Of a stretch of 64,000 nucleotides of DNA, positions 1-8,825 are shown in pieces; within the stretch, counting starts at the first letter, position 1, and each line of letters opens with the position of its first letter. The DNA comes from Streptomyces celluloflavus (GTDB taxonomy: Bacteria; Actinomycetota; Actinomycetes; Streptomycetales; Streptomycetaceae), in the NCBI GenBank assembly GCA_000720995.1, contig JOEL01000020.1, positions 1-64,000 on the forward strand, written 5' to 3'. The notes beneath the pieces are model-generated. The model was not told where the DNA came from, did not search any database, and worked only from the letters and a program-made list of their open reading frames with translations. A program made the translations under genes and the position numbers.

Positions 1-212
1 GCCCCGCTGCCGAAGCGCTGGACCGTGGAGCGGACCTACGGGTGGCTCATGTTCCACCGCCGCCTGGCCCGCGACTACGAAACCCTCCCCGCCCGCTCCG
101 AAGCCATGATCCACCTCGCCGTGACCGACCTCATGGCCCGCCGCCTCTCCGGCGAAACACCATCTCCTGGCGCGACCCTAAAACTCGGGATCAAACACAT
201 ATTCCGGGATAA
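1..212 (+). pseudogene. IS5-family transposase C-terminal fragment, frameshifted
   Basis: The frame open at position 1 reads [21 protein letters not shown] and then [12 protein letters not shown], the C-terminal DDE block (with the catalytic E of VERT) of actinobacterial IS5-type transposases. It holds to about residue GET at 157-159. The usual ending TISWRDP...IPG then continues in the +3 frame from 159 to a TAA at 210-212, so one indel separates the two parts. The 5' part lies outside the window. I read this as an element edge with a decayed or frameshifted transposase. A programmed frameshift is possible, but no slippery heptamer is obvious. It lies just downstream of the lanthipeptide exporter gene, which is on the opposite strand. 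Confidence 0.75.
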
Positions 213-423
213 AAACGGGCCGTTGCCCCCGCCTACGGTGTCAGTGGGCCCCGGGTTCAGTGACGTCGCTGTCGGGTGGTTGAGGGCGTGGGTGGACCGG
301 TGGGTGAGCGCGCCGGGCTCGACAGCGGCGATCGGTGACACGAATGGGCTGGAGGGGTTCGGAGCTTCCGTCACGACCCGGGTGCCGGGGCGTGGCAGAC
401 CGCAATCCGGTCCGGGCGAGTGG

Positions 424-2184
424 TCAGGGTGGGGGGATCGTCTGGCTTGTGACCAGGTCCCGGTACGGGGTGCAGCGTTGCAGGAGTGTGGGGTGGTTGC
501 CGGCGTCGAGCACGGTGCCCCGGTTCATCATGATCACGTGATGGGCGTGCTGGACGGTGGAGAGCCGGTGGGCGACCACGATCACCGCGCGGGTCGCCGC
601 CAGGTCTTCCATGATGGCGCGGAACCGGTGTTCGTTGATTCCGTCCAGCTGACTGGTGGGTTCGTCCAGCAGCACGATGTCGGCGTCGGAGAGGAGGGCG
701 CGTGCCAGTGCCATGCGCTGGCGCTGTCCTCCGGACAGGTCCGACTCCCGGCCGAGCGGTGTGTCGAGGCCCTGCGGGAGGCGGGTGATGTCGTCGGTGA
801 GTCCGACGGCGTCCAGGGCGGCCGTCAGTTCGTCGGCACCGGCGTGGCGTTCGCGGCCCAGCTGGAGGTTCTCCCGGGCGGTGGCCTCCAGAAGCGTGAA
901 TGCCTGGTCGACGTAGGCGATCCGGGCGCGCAGCTCGTCCAGTGGCCAGTGTCGGGTGTCGTGGCCGAGGACGGTGATCGAGCCGGAGGTGGGCCGGATG
1001 AACCGGTCGATGAGGGAGAGTGCGGTGCTCTTGCCGGCTCCTGAGGGGCCGACCACGGCGGTCAGGCCGGTGCGGGCGGCGGTGAAGGAGATTCCTCGCA
1101 GTGCGGGGTCGTCCGATCCGGTGTGGGTGTAGGAGACCTTGCGGAAGACCACGGACGGGGCTTGCGGGCGTGGAGTGGGGGCAGTGCGCGGGGTGTCCCG
1201 GGGGTCGCTCTCGGGAGCGAGCGAGAGGAGTGCGCTGCATCGGTCGCGGGCTGCGAGGCTGGCTTGCAGCCGGCTGAAGCCGGTGGCCAGAGCGCCGATC
1301 GAGGGAACGGTCTGCAACAGGTAGAGCAGGAACGCGGCGAAGGCCGCCACGTCGAGGCTGCCTGCGGCCAGCCGGGCGCCGCCGGTGAGGATCACAGCGA
1401 TCATCGCGAATTGATTGCCGAGCGACACCGCCGGCGGGATCAGGGCGTTGAGGCGGGCTCCCTCCAGCGAGACGGCCCGCAGCCGCTCGGCGGCCGCCGC
1501 CAGTGTGCGGGCGGCCATCGGTTCGGCCCGGTATGCCTTGATCGTGGTGAGGGCCTCCAGATTGGCCGTGAAACGCTGGGAGATATGTCCCACCGCGTCC
1601 TGCTGGCCGTTCACATTGGCCTTCATCCGGCGCACGACCAGCAGCACCAGAACCGTCAGCACGGCGAACGCCACGACGGTGACCAGGGTGAGGACCCAGT
1701 CGATCCACACCATCACGAGCAGCGTCGCCGCGACGGTCAATGCGGCCAGGGGAAGTTGGGTGACGACCTCGACCGCCTGCCTCAGCAGCAGTGCGTCCGA
1801 GGTGATGCGGGCGGTGAGTTCCCCCGTGCCCTGGGCACGCGCCACGGACAGGGGCAGTCGCAGGGTGTGGTCCATGATGCGGGTGCGCAGCCGGTAGGTC
1901 ATCCGCTCGCCGATCCGGGCCAGCAGGAAGCCCGACAGGGCCTGGGTGAGGGCGCTGCCGATGGTGGCGGCGCACATCAGCAGCACGTCGGGGCCGAGCA
2001 GCCGGTGCGCGGAGAAGTCAGTGATGATCTTCTGGACCAGAAGCGGGACGGCGAGCGCCGCCGCGGTGGAGACCAGAGCGAGCAGAAGGGCACAGAGCAG
2101 GCGGCCGGGCTCGGTGGTCAGTTCGCGGCGCAACCGTACGCGGCCCGGCGCGCGGTGGGCGGTACGAGGGGGCTGGTCGGCCAC
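424..2184 (-). CDS. ABC transporter, fused permease-ATPase, lanthipeptide exporter candidate
   Basis: The 586-residue half-transporter has an N-terminal membrane domain (about residues 25-310, hydrophobic runs such as [20 protein letters not shown]) and a C-terminal ATPase. Visible motifs are Walker A GPSGAGKS near residue 380, signature LSGGQRQRM near 482 and Walker [15 protein letters not shown] near 500. There is no N-terminal C39 peptidase, so it would export without cleaving a leader. It is the third gene of the minus-strand set after the LanKC and precursor genes, matching RamA/AmfA-type exporters. SapB-type loci usually encode two such half-transporters. Only one is present here, and the IS5 fragment sits just beyond it, so the partner may be lost or this one may act as a homodimer. 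A strong stem-loop precedes it. Confidence 0.85.
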   Translation of the reverse strand: MADQPPRTAHRAPGRVRLRRELTTEPGRLLCALLLALVSTAAALAVPLLVQKIITDFSAHRLLGPDVLLMCAATIGSALTQALSGFLLARIGERMTYRLRTRIMDHTLRLPLSVARAQGTGELTARITSDALLLRQAVEVVTQLPLAALTVAATLLVMVWIDWVLTLVTVVAFAVLTVLVLLVVRRMKANVNGQQDAVGHISQRFTANLEALTTIKAYRAEPMAARTLAAAAERLRAVSLEGARLNALIPPAVSLGNQFAMIAVILTGGARLAAGSLDVAAFAAFLLYLLQTVPSIGALATGFSRLQASLAARDRCSALLSLAPESDPRDTPRTAPTPRPQAPSVVFRKVSYTHTGSDDPALRGISFTAARTGLTAVVGPSGAGKSTALSLIDRFIRPTSGSITVLGHDTRHWPLDELRARIAYVDQAFTLLEATARENLQLGRERHAGADELTAALDAVGLTDDITRLPQGLDTPLGRESDLSGGQRQRMALARALLSDADIVLLDEPTSQLDGINEHRFRAIMEDLAATRAVIVVAHRLSTVQHAHHVIMMNRGTVLDAGNHPTLLQRCTPYRDLVTSQTIPPP

Positions 2185-2236
2185 GGCGTCCTCTCTGGTG
2201 GTTCGGCCGTATCACGCCACCGGGGGCGGTCGTCCG

Positions 2237-2277
2237 GTCCGGGCCCGTGGCGGCGGTGTGCTGCCACGGGCCCGGAC
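2237..2277 (-). terminator. Stem-loop between precursor and exporter genes
   Basis: A perfect 15-bp inverted repeat (arms 2237-2251 and 2263-2277, left arm GTCCGGGCCCGTGGC, 11-nt loop) lies in the 162-nt gap between the precursor stop (2349) and the exporter start (2184). There is no following T-run, as is common for actinobacterial terminators. By position it could be a partial terminator or an mRNA-stabilising hairpin that keeps precursor transcript above exporter transcript. The structure is seen; the role is inferred. Confidence 0.6.
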
Positions 2278-2348
2278 GCCGGCCGGGCCTGGGTGGCGCC
2301 CGACCGGCTCCGCGGTGCTGTCTCCGTCCTACCGGGCGGAGGTACGGC

Positions 2349-2486
2349 TCAGAGGCAGAGCAGGGTGCTGACGGTGCTGACGGTGCAGTTGAGGACGCTC
2401 AGGGAGCTGCCGGTCGCGAGAACGTCGTCGATCGGGGCTGCCTCGGACTCGGGCGGCTCCATGGTCTGGAGGTCGAGGATCGCCAT
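2349..2486 (-). CDS. lanA: Class III lanthipeptide precursor peptide (SapB/AmfS-like)
   Basis: A 45-residue ORF begins MAILDLQTMEPPESE and ends CTVSTVSTLLCL. The leader carries the ILDLQ motif recognised by class III synthetases. The C-terminal core starts around TGSSLS and holds two exact SxxSxxxC units: S27/S30/C34 and S37/S40/C44. This is the labionin or lanthionine pattern of SapB and AmfS. A strong ribosome site (AAAGGAG, 7 nt upstream) fixes the ATG. It lies 81 nt after the LanKC gene and before the exporter, the expected order. The product should be a small amphipathic, surface-active lanthipeptide of the kind that supports aerial growth. The core sequence is hydrophobic (V, L, T) with almost no charge, unlike AmfS. 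Family assignment is firm; ring chemistry is inferred. Confidence 0.92.
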   Translation of the reverse strand: MAILDLQTMEPPESEAAPIDDVLATGSSLSVLNCTVSTVSTLLCL

Positions 2487-2567
2487 GGCTGTTCTCCTTT
2501 GTTGGATCGCCCGGCCGGCGGCCGGGAGTCGGTGGGGCGCGCCCGGGGCGCGCGGGCCGGTGGCCCG

Positions 2568-5132
2568 TCAGCCGGGAGTGCCGGTCCAGGGGAGGAAAGG
2601 GGTGCCGGCCAGGGCTGTGCCCAGGGCCAGCAGCACCCCGGCGGAGCCGGTCGCCAGGTCCGCCGAGAGCCGCAGCAGTTGGTCGCCGGGGAAGGCGAGC
2701 AGGCCCTGGTAGGAGACCTGGTGGAGGGCCAGCAGCGCCCGCTGCCGATCCAGCAGGGCCGTTCCGGCAGGGGCCGGCGCGCGGTGCCGGGTAAGGGCCA
2801 GGTAGCCGAGCAGCCCCGCCCGGCCGTTGAACAGGCCCGGCTGAATGACGAACTCGGGCTCGGCGGCGCGGCGGATCGCTTGCTCGTGGCAGGCCGAGGG
2901 CGCGTCGGGGCGGTGGGCCAGCAGGGTGTTGAGCGCGAGGCCGATGCCGGCGCTGCCGGTCTCGACGTAGGGCAGGACTCGGCGTCCGTCGGCGACCTGG
3001 AAGGTACCGTCGGCGAGGCTCGTGCACCGGTCGAGGTCCAGTTCCACCAAGGTCTGCGCCTGGTCGAGCAGCGCGTGTTCGCCGATGTGCTCGTACAAGC
3101 GGACCAGGGCGAGCGCCGTACCGGAGGCTCCGGCCAGCAGGCCGGCCGTGCGCCGGGGGTCGCTGCGGCCGGCCTTCTCCAGGGCGTCGGCGCAGGAGCG
3201 GGCGAGGACCAGTGCCTGCTCCAGCAGCCGGTGCTCGCCGGTGGCTGCGGCGAAGTGCAGGAGCGTCAGGGCGATACCGGGCGCACCGGCGGCCAGGCCC
3301 GGCTGCGGTTCCTCGTCCGGAGCCGTGGCCAGGCGCCGCAGGAGCGCCAGGGCTGCGTCGCGTTCGCCGAGCAGGTCCAGCACATATGCCACGCCATGTC
3401 CGCCGAAGTACAGTCCCGGCTCGACGGGGCGGGTGCGAGAAGCCCGGACCAGCCATCGGACGTGGTCGGGGGCGATCGTGGCGCCCGTGGTGTGCAGGGC
3501 GTAGAGCACACCGGCCGCGCCGTAGGCCAGGCCCAGGCCGCCGTGGGTGAACTGGGCGACATCGCCGGGAAAAAGACGGTCGGTTCGGTCGGGGGTGGCC
3601 ATCGCCGTGATACCGGCGGCCAGCGAGTCCCTGATCCGCGGCCAGTCGGCCGTCGGCGCTGTCAGCAGCGCGTTGAGCTGCTCACGGTCGTGGCCCAGCT
3701 CGGGTCGGCGGGAGCGGCCGTCGGACGGGGCGGGGCCGAGCAGGCGACGGATCTCGTCGGTGTAGCCGTCAGGGACCGGGAAGCGGAGCTCGATGGCGTC
3801 GGCGAGTTCATCGGCCTTGCCCGGGTCGAGGGCGGGCAGCTGCGCCAGCGGCAGGAACAGCCAGAGCCGGATCGCGGCCAGCCCGTACCGGTCGATCCGC
3901 GTCCCGGTGCACCCCGGGGGAGCGGCGAAGCCGGCAGCGCCCAGTGCCGGGCGGACGAAGTCCTCCACAGTGCTGGCGAGCTCGAAGTCGATGAAGCAGA
4001 TGTCGCCGTTCGCCCGAATGATCAGATTGCGGGGGTGGAGGTCGCCGAAGACCACCCCGCGAGCATGGATCGCCGCCAGGACCTCTTCGATGCGGTCCAC
4101 GATCCCGAGCGCCTCGCGGGTGTACTCGGCGACAGCGGCTTCGTCGGCGTCCGGGTGGATCAGCGGGTAGCGGGTGGCCAGCCACTCGCTCAGTAATCGG
4201 CCCTCGACGAATTCCTGGACCAGGAACTCGTGCTCCCAGGCAGTCAGCAGCCCGTGCTGCGCGGGTACGCCGGGCACACCTGCCAGCCGGACGAGGATGT
4301 CGTGCTCGTTGCGCAGCCGGGTCACCGCGTCGACCCCGCGCTGGTCCAGGCCCGCGAACGGCCGGGCCTCCTTCAGCACCAGCCGGGGTCCAGCGTCCCC
4401 GTCGCGCGCCAGGTACACGCCCCCCGCGTTGGAGAAATGCAGGACGCGCTCCACGGTGTACGGCAGCCCGGTGTCGCGCGACGCCGCCCGCTCGGCCACC
4501 GCAGCTGCGATGAAGTCCGGCACCGGAGCCCAGTCGGGGACGGCGAATCCGGTGCCGCGGACATCGGGCACCAGACGGCCCTCGGGGCCGATGAGTGCGA
4601 GTACCCGCGCTCCGGCGTCGTTGCGACAGTAGCGCTCCGCGAATCCCCCGTACCTCAGGTAGAGCGGGCCTTCGCCCCATCGCAAGTCGCTGAGGATGTA
4701 CGGCCCCTTGCGGCCGGCCAGGACACGGCCGAGGCCGTCGAGGCATCGCTCCAATTCCGCCTGATCCACCGGGTAGAGGGTGCAGAACTTTCCGCTGGAT
4801 TCGCGCGGCGCGTACTTGGAGTTCTGCACCTGGAGGATGGGCAGTCCGCGCAGGAACTTGAACGTGACCCGCTCTCGCAGGCAGTACGCGTGGACCGCCT
4901 CCAGCACCTCTTCGGCGTCCCCCGCTTCCGAGGACACGTGGATCTTCCAGCCCTGCGCGGGCAACTGAACGTCAACGGGCCGCACAACCGCCCAGATCTC
5001 CTGGTCAACGCGTTCCCAGCCCGCAGGCAGCGGCCACTCGACGGCCGCGAACTCTTCGTGCGCGCCCCAGCGTCGGGGCGAGTCGTAAAAGAGCGGATCG
5101 GCATAGGCATAAGCCTCGTACCGGTTATCCAT
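2568..5132 (-). CDS. lanKC: Class III lanthipeptide synthetase LanKC (RamC/AmfT-like)
   Basis: The 854-residue protein has the three-part LanKC layout: an N-terminal lyase region (about 1-220), a Ser/Thr kinase-like domain (about 230-500) and a C-terminal LanC-like cyclase domain (about 520-854) rich in G-x-G-x repeats (GGLGLAYGAAGVLYAL, GLLAGASGTALALV). The kinase catalytic loop VVFGDLHPRN (Asp near 362) and FIDFE metal-binding segment (near 382) are intact. The usual LanC zinc ligands are not evident, which is normal for class III. The enzyme would phosphorylate Ser residues of the precursor, eliminate phosphate and cyclise onto Cys. The ATG at 5132 (MDNRYEAYAY) is chosen for its GAGGAGGG ribosome site; upstream in-frame starts lack one. 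No RamR-like regulator lies beside it. Downstream are the precursor and exporter genes. Confidence 0.92.
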   Translation of the reverse strand: MDNRYEAYAYADPLFYDSPRRWGAHEEFAAVEWPLPAGWERVDQEIWAVVRPVDVQLPAQGWKIHVSSEAGDAEEVLEAVHAYCLRERVTFKFLRGLPILQVQNSKYAPRESSGKFCTLYPVDQAELERCLDGLGRVLAGRKGPYILSDLRWGEGPLYLRYGGFAERYCRNDAGARVLALIGPEGRLVPDVRGTGFAVPDWAPVPDFIAAAVAERAASRDTGLPYTVERVLHFSNAGGVYLARDGDAGPRLVLKEARPFAGLDQRGVDAVTRLRNEHDILVRLAGVPGVPAQHGLLTAWEHEFLVQEFVEGRLLSEWLATRYPLIHPDADEAAVAEYTREALGIVDRIEEVLAAIHARGVVFGDLHPRNLIIRANGDICFIDFELASTVEDFVRPALGAAGFAAPPGCTGTRIDRYGLAAIRLWLFLPLAQLPALDPGKADELADAIELRFPVPDGYTDEIRRLLGPAPSDGRSRRPELGHDREQLNALLTAPTADWPRIRDSLAAGITAMATPDRTDRLFPGDVAQFTHGGLGLAYGAAGVLYALHTTGATIAPDHVRWLVRASRTRPVEPGLYFGGHGVAYVLDLLGERDAALALLRRLATAPDEEPQPGLAAGAPGIALTLLHFAAATGEHRLLEQALVLARSCADALEKAGRSDPRRTAGLLAGASGTALALVRLYEHIGEHALLDQAQTLVELDLDRCTSLADGTFQVADGRRVLPYVETGSAGIGLALNTLLAHRPDAPSACHEQAIRRAAEPEFVIQPGLFNGRAGLLGYLALTRHRAPAPAGTALLDRQRALLALHQVSYQGLLAFPGDQLLRLSADLATGSAGVLLALGTALAGTPFLPWTGTPG

Positions 5133-5444
5133 CAAAGCCCTCCTCGGCGCCGGGTGTGCAGGCATGTGTGCGTAATGCAGCAAAGGAGCCGGCCGCTGTC
5201 ACGGCCCACGGAACCTGACGTTGCCTACGCATCAGCGCCTGTCGGCAGGAGAGACCGGAAGAGCCGGCCCGCGATGCGACTATCCGAAATATGGAGGTGG
5301 CGGGAGAGCAAAAGCAACAGCACAGACAAGACAATGATGTTTTCTAACGGGGGGTGAAGTGATTCGGGCGCTCAGGGGGCGCTGTCAAGAAGAGGGACGG
5401 GCCTCGGGACTGGGGTGGGCATCGAGTTTCTTGATCGTCCGGGA

Positions 5445-5552
5445 GGTGCCTGCTGTGAAAAGCGCGATGTGAAGGCCGCCAAGGGGTTCATGGCAAAGCT
5501 GATGAAGGAACAGCAGCACGTGCCCAGAGTGCTGGTCGCCGACAAGGCCAAC
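5445..5552 (+). pseudogene. IS6-family transposase fragment
   Basis: About 30 codons, with KRDVKAAKGFMAKLMKEQ and then VPRVLVADK, match the segment just before the second catalytic Asp of IS6-type DDE transposases (normally KAAxRFFxKLL...VPRVxxTDK). Flanking sequence in the same frame is unrelated: downstream it runs straight into antisense sensor-kinase sequence. It is a short internal scrap, not a gene, and seems to have joined or replaced the 3' end of the kinase remnant. Confidence 0.55.
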
Positions 5553-5850
5553 GTGCGACGGCGGTTCCGAGCCCGCTGCCCTCTGACCGCGTGCGGGCGG
5601 AGTCCGGCCCTGTAGAAATGGCCGAAGATATGCGCGAGTACCTCGGGGAGCGGCCCGGGTCCGTGGTCGGTGACCTCGATGGTCACCGCTGTCCGCGGTG
5701 AGTGCGACCGTTACCGGTGTCCGACCGTGCCGTAGTGCGTTGCCGACGAGGTTGACGCTGGTCACGCCGGAGCAGCGGCGGTCCACCATCGCCCTGATGC
5801 CGTCGGCTCCGGCTCGGCGAACCGCGCATCAGACAACCGCGGCAGCCTGG
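5553..5850 (-). pseudogene. Sensor histidine kinase ATPase-domain remnant
   Basis: On the minus strand three frames in succession carry kinase ATPase boxes. They are an N-box NLVGNALRHG with TPVTVAL, a G1 box VTDHGPGPLPEVLAHIFGHF and then FYRA, and a G2 box SEGSGLGTAVA. Upstream in yet another frame is DARFAEPEPTASG. The order and spacing match the end of a two-component sensor kinase, but at least three frameshifts break it and the N-terminal sensor and HisKA parts are missing. It ends where the IS6-like fragment begins. Each box is clear by eye; the full extent is approximate. Confidence 0.7.
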
Positions 5851-6152
5851 GCGGCCCCTTCCGCACGCGCCGCAGGTGACGGCCGGGTGACGCCCGGCGA
5901 CGGGGCGGGGATCCTGACGTGCACGCCGCCGCGCACCGCCTCCCGTACCTGCGCCCTGGACCGCTCATCAAGATCCTCCGGGAGCACCTGGCTGGCGAGC
6001 TCGGCGCAGCGGCTCGCCCAGCTCGTGGCCGCGGGCCGGGCCGGCTGGCTGCCCCGGGTGATCCGCAGTTGTCGGCACCGGTCGGCGAACAAGGACTCCA
6101 CCGCCCGCAGCAGGGCCTCGTCGGCGGCACGCTCGGCGGCCGCCTCGGCCAT
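5829..6152 (-). CDS. Unrecognised 107-aa ORF in a decayed region
   Basis: The ORF begins MAEAAAERAADEALLRAVES and ends AAAVV. It is Arg/Ala-rich with helical character and one Cys-Arg pair near residue 35, and I recognise no family. It lies between the kinase remnant and the integrase fragment, and its 3' end overlaps sequence that reads as kinase in another frame. It may therefore be a remnant or a chance ORF. No clear ribosome site precedes the ATG. Confidence 0.25.
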   Translation of the reverse strand: MAEAAAERAADEALLRAVESLFADRCRQLRITRGSQPARPAATSWASRCAELASQVLPEDLDERSRAQVREAVRGGVHVRIPAPSPGVTRPSPAARAEGAAQAAAVV

Positions 6153-6171
6153 CGCCCGGTTCGGATACCGG

Positions 6172-6684
6172 TGCTGGGAAGACGTTGAATTGGGAAACGC
6201 CACGATTGTGATTGCCAACACGCGCACGATGATGGGCAACCGGTACGTGGTGGAGAAGGACACCAAGTCTCTTGCGGGCGAGCGGGATTTGCCGCTGCCG
6301 GCTCCGGTGCTGGCCGCCCTCAAGGCTTTCAGGGCTCTCCAAACCGAGGAGAAGCTCGCTCTGGGCGAGGCGTATGTGGCGTCAGGCCACGTGCTGGTGC
6401 ATGAGGCGGGAGATGCTTTCACGGTCAAGCAGCTTCGTCGGCGCGCGTACCGGCTCATGGAGCTTCTCGGCCTCCGTCGCGTCAGGCTCTACGACGCACG
6501 CTCGTCGTGCTTCACCTTCCTGGCCGACAACGGCGTGCCGGACCGCATTCTCGCGCGATGGGCCGGGCACACGAAGGTGAAGACGACCAAGAGGTGGTAC
6601 GTCAAGCCGGACGTAACGGATCTCCGCGGAGCCACCACCACATGGGATGGCCTGCACTGGGTTGCGGTGGAGGGGCAAGCGTGA
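6172..6684 (+). pseudogene. Tyrosine recombinase (integrase) C-terminal fragment
   Basis: From CWEDVELGNATIVIANTRT onward the frame reads as the catalytic half of an actinobacterial integrase: KSLAGERDLPLPAPVLAALKA, then LYDARSSCFTFLADNGVPD, GHTKVKTTKRWYVKP and a TGA at 6684. The box II Arg (in YDAR), the GHT His and the nucleophile Tyr (in RWYVKP) are visible. The usual DARHSC reads DARSSC. The core-binding domain and the first catalytic Arg region are missing, so it cannot be functional alone. It marks the edge of a former integrative element beside pcaL. I could not see a tRNA or clear att repeat nearby. Confidence 0.8.
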
Positions 6685-6778
6685 GCCGCGCGCTCCATCA
6701 GTCGAGCGACTTGCCGAGCCGCATGGCCAACAGACCCCGGCTATGTGACTTCCCGTGACAGATGAGAGGGTCTGGCGG

Positions 6779-8068
6779 GTGAGTGAGACACCGGCGAACA
6801 CCCTCCAATACCGCCTTGACGGGCCGGAAGACGCCCCGGTCCTGATCCTGGGTGCCGCACTGGGTACCACCTGGCACATGTGGGACCGGCAGATCCCCGA
6901 GCTGACCCGCCACTGGCGCGTCCTCAGATTCGACCTGCCGGGTCACGGCGGATCGCCCGCCCACCCGGCCGCCTCCGTCGCCGAGCTGGCCGACCGGCTG
7001 ATCGCCACCCTCGACGCCCTGGGAGTGGACCGCTTCGGGTACGGCGGCTGTTCCATCGGCGGGGCCATCGGCGTCCAGCTGGCCCTCACCCGCTCGCACC
7101 GCCTCACCTCCCTGGCGCTGGTGTCCTCCTCGCCGCGCCACGGCACCGCCGACGCCTGGCGCCAGCGCGGTGTGGTGATCCGGACGAACGGACTCGACCC
7201 GATCGCCCGCACCGCCCCAGAGCGCTGGTTCACCCCCGGTTTCGCGGAGGCCCAGCCCGCCATCGTCGAATGGGCCGTCCAGATGGTGCGGACCACCGAC
7301 CCCGGCTGCTACATCGCCGCCTGTGAGGCGATGGCCTCCTTCGACGTGCGGTCCGCGCTCGGCCGGGTCGGCGTGCCGACCCTCGTCGTCGTCGGTTCCG
7401 CGGACCGGACCACCCCGACCGCCGACGCCCGCACGCTGGTCGCCGGCATCCCGGACGCCAGCCTGGCGCTGGTGCCCGGCACCTCGCACCTCGCGCCCGT
7501 CGAACAGCCCGCGGCCGTCACCGACCTCCTCATCCGGCACTTCACCACCGCCTGGCAGGACCGGCCCGGCGGCGGCCCGGCCGCGCCCGGCGCCACCGCG
7601 AACACACCGGTGCTCGCGCCCCCGCGGCCCCCGCAGCCGGTCCCCGCCGCCATCGAGTCCGGTCTCGCCCAGCCGGCGCGGTTCCGCGGCAGCACCTACG
7701 AGCAGGGCGTCAAGATCCGCCGCGAGGTGCTCGGGGACGCCCATGTCGACCGGGCCGAGGCCGCCACCGACGGCTTCACCGACGACTTCCAGGACTTCGT
7801 CATCCGCTACGGCTGGGGCGAGACCTGGAGCCGCCCCGGTCTGGACCGGCGTACCCGCAGCATCGTCACGCTCACCGCGCTGGTCGCCGGCGGCCACCAC
7901 GACGCGCTGGCGTCGCACACCCGCGCCGCGCTGCGCAACGGCCTCACCCCGGCGGAGATCAAGGAGATCCTGCTGCACACCGCGGTCTACTGCGGGGTGC
8001 CGGCCGCGCACGCCGCCTTCGCGGTCGCCCAGCGGGTCATCCGGGAAGAGACCACCCCGGAAGGCTGA
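6779..8068 (+). CDS. pcaL: Fused 3-oxoadipate enol-lactonase / 4-carboxymuconolactone decarboxylase
   Basis: The 429-residue bifunctional enzyme serves the protocatechuate branch of the beta-ketoadipate pathway. Residues 1-260 form the PcaD alpha/beta hydrolase, with nucleophile elbow GGCSIGG, acid SADRTTP and base TSHLAPVEQP. After an Ala/Pro linker, residues about 300-429 form the PcaC decarboxylase (RREVLGDAHVDRA, ALVAGGHHDALASH, EILLHTAVYCGVPAA). The GTG at 6779 (MSETPANTLQYR) is preferred over GTG 6755: it follows GAGAGGG and matches the family start. In Streptomyces pcaL usually ends a pcaIJFHGBL operon. Here integrase remnants replace those genes upstream, so pcaL is orphaned from its operon in this window. 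Confidence 0.93.
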   Translation: MSETPANTLQYRLDGPEDAPVLILGAALGTTWHMWDRQIPELTRHWRVLRFDLPGHGGSPAHPAASVAELADRLIATLDALGVDRFGYGGCSIGGAIGVQLALTRSHRLTSLALVSSSPRHGTADAWRQRGVVIRTNGLDPIARTAPERWFTPGFAEAQPAIVEWAVQMVRTTDPGCYIAACEAMASFDVRSALGRVGVPTLVVVGSADRTTPTADARTLVAGIPDASLALVPGTSHLAPVEQPAAVTDLLIRHFTTAWQDRPGGGPAAPGATANTPVLAPPRPPQPVPAAIESGLAQPARFRGSTYEQGVKIRREVLGDAHVDRAEAATDGFTDDFQDFVIRYGWGETWSRPGLDRRTRSIVTLTALVAGGHHDALASHTRAALRNGLTPAEIKEILLHTAVYCGVPAAHAAFAVAQRVIREETTPEG

Positions 8069-8157
8069 CCCGGCCGGACCACGCGCCCGTGGCCCGGTGG
8101 TGCGCGGCGCGCCGCCCCGGGCGGCCGCGGCGTCCCGGGCGCGGCAAGATGGCGGCC

Positions 8158-8796
8158 ATGGAACTCACGAAGAAGACCCATGCCTGCGTCCGGCTGGAGA
8201 AGGACGGGCAGACGCTCGTCATCGATCCGGGAGTCTTCAGCGAGACGGACGCGGCCGTCGGCGCCGACGCGATCCTGGTCACCCACGAGCACCCCGACCA
8301 CTTCCACGAGGACCGGCTGCGCGCGGGCATGGCGGCCAATCCGGGCGCCGAGATCTGGACCCTCGCCAGCGTCGCCGAGCAGCTCGCGGCCGCCTTCCCC
8401 GGCCGGGTGCACACCGTCGGCGAGGGCGACACCTTCACCGCCGCGGGCTTCGACGTGGAGGTGCACGGCCAGCTGCACGCCGTCATCCACCCCGACCTCC
8501 CGCGCATCACCAATGTCGGCTTCCTGCTCGACGGTTCGGTCTTCCACCCCGGTGACGCGCTCACCGTGCCGCAGGGCCGCCGCGTCGACACCCTGCTGCT
8601 GCCGGTGCACGCCCCCTGGAACAAGGTCGCCGAGATCATCGACTACGTCCGCGAGGTCGCACCGCGGCGCGCCATCGACATCCACGACAGCCTGCTCCAG
8701 GACCACGCCAGGCCGATCTACGACGGGCTGATCGGCGGGCTCGGCGGCGCCGACCACGGCCGCCTCGCGCCCGGCGCCCACACCGACGTCGGCTGA
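8158..8796 (+). CDS. MBL-fold metal-dependent hydrolase (UlaG-like)
   Basis: The 212-residue metallo-beta-lactamase-fold protein begins MELTKKTHACVRLEKDG. It has the metal motif THEHPDHFHEDR (HxHxDH), a second His in QLHAVIHPD and an Asp in FHPGDALTVP. It resembles the UlaG/YtkL-type branch of cytoplasmic hydrolases, whose substrates are mostly unknown. In-frame starts at 8089 and 8149 exist; ATG 8158 gives the family N-terminus. It sits 30 nt before xth on the same strand and may share a transcript. No substrate can be assigned. Confidence 0.85.
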   Translation: MELTKKTHACVRLEKDGQTLVIDPGVFSETDAAVGADAILVTHEHPDHFHEDRLRAGMAANPGAEIWTLASVAEQLAAAFPGRVHTVGEGDTFTAAGFDVEVHGQLHAVIHPDLPRITNVGFLLDGSVFHPGDALTVPQGRRVDTLLLPVHAPWNKVAEIIDYVREVAPRRAIDIHDSLLQDHARPIYDGLIGGLGGADHGRLAPGAHTDVG

Positions 8797-8825
8797 CTGT
8801 CGGTGCCTCGCGGTAGGTTACGGAC

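Noticed and set aside
2247-4196. 649-codon plus-strand open frame opposite the LanKC gene
   Set aside because: Antisense shadow with no ribosome site or family motif; the minus-strand synthetase is clear.
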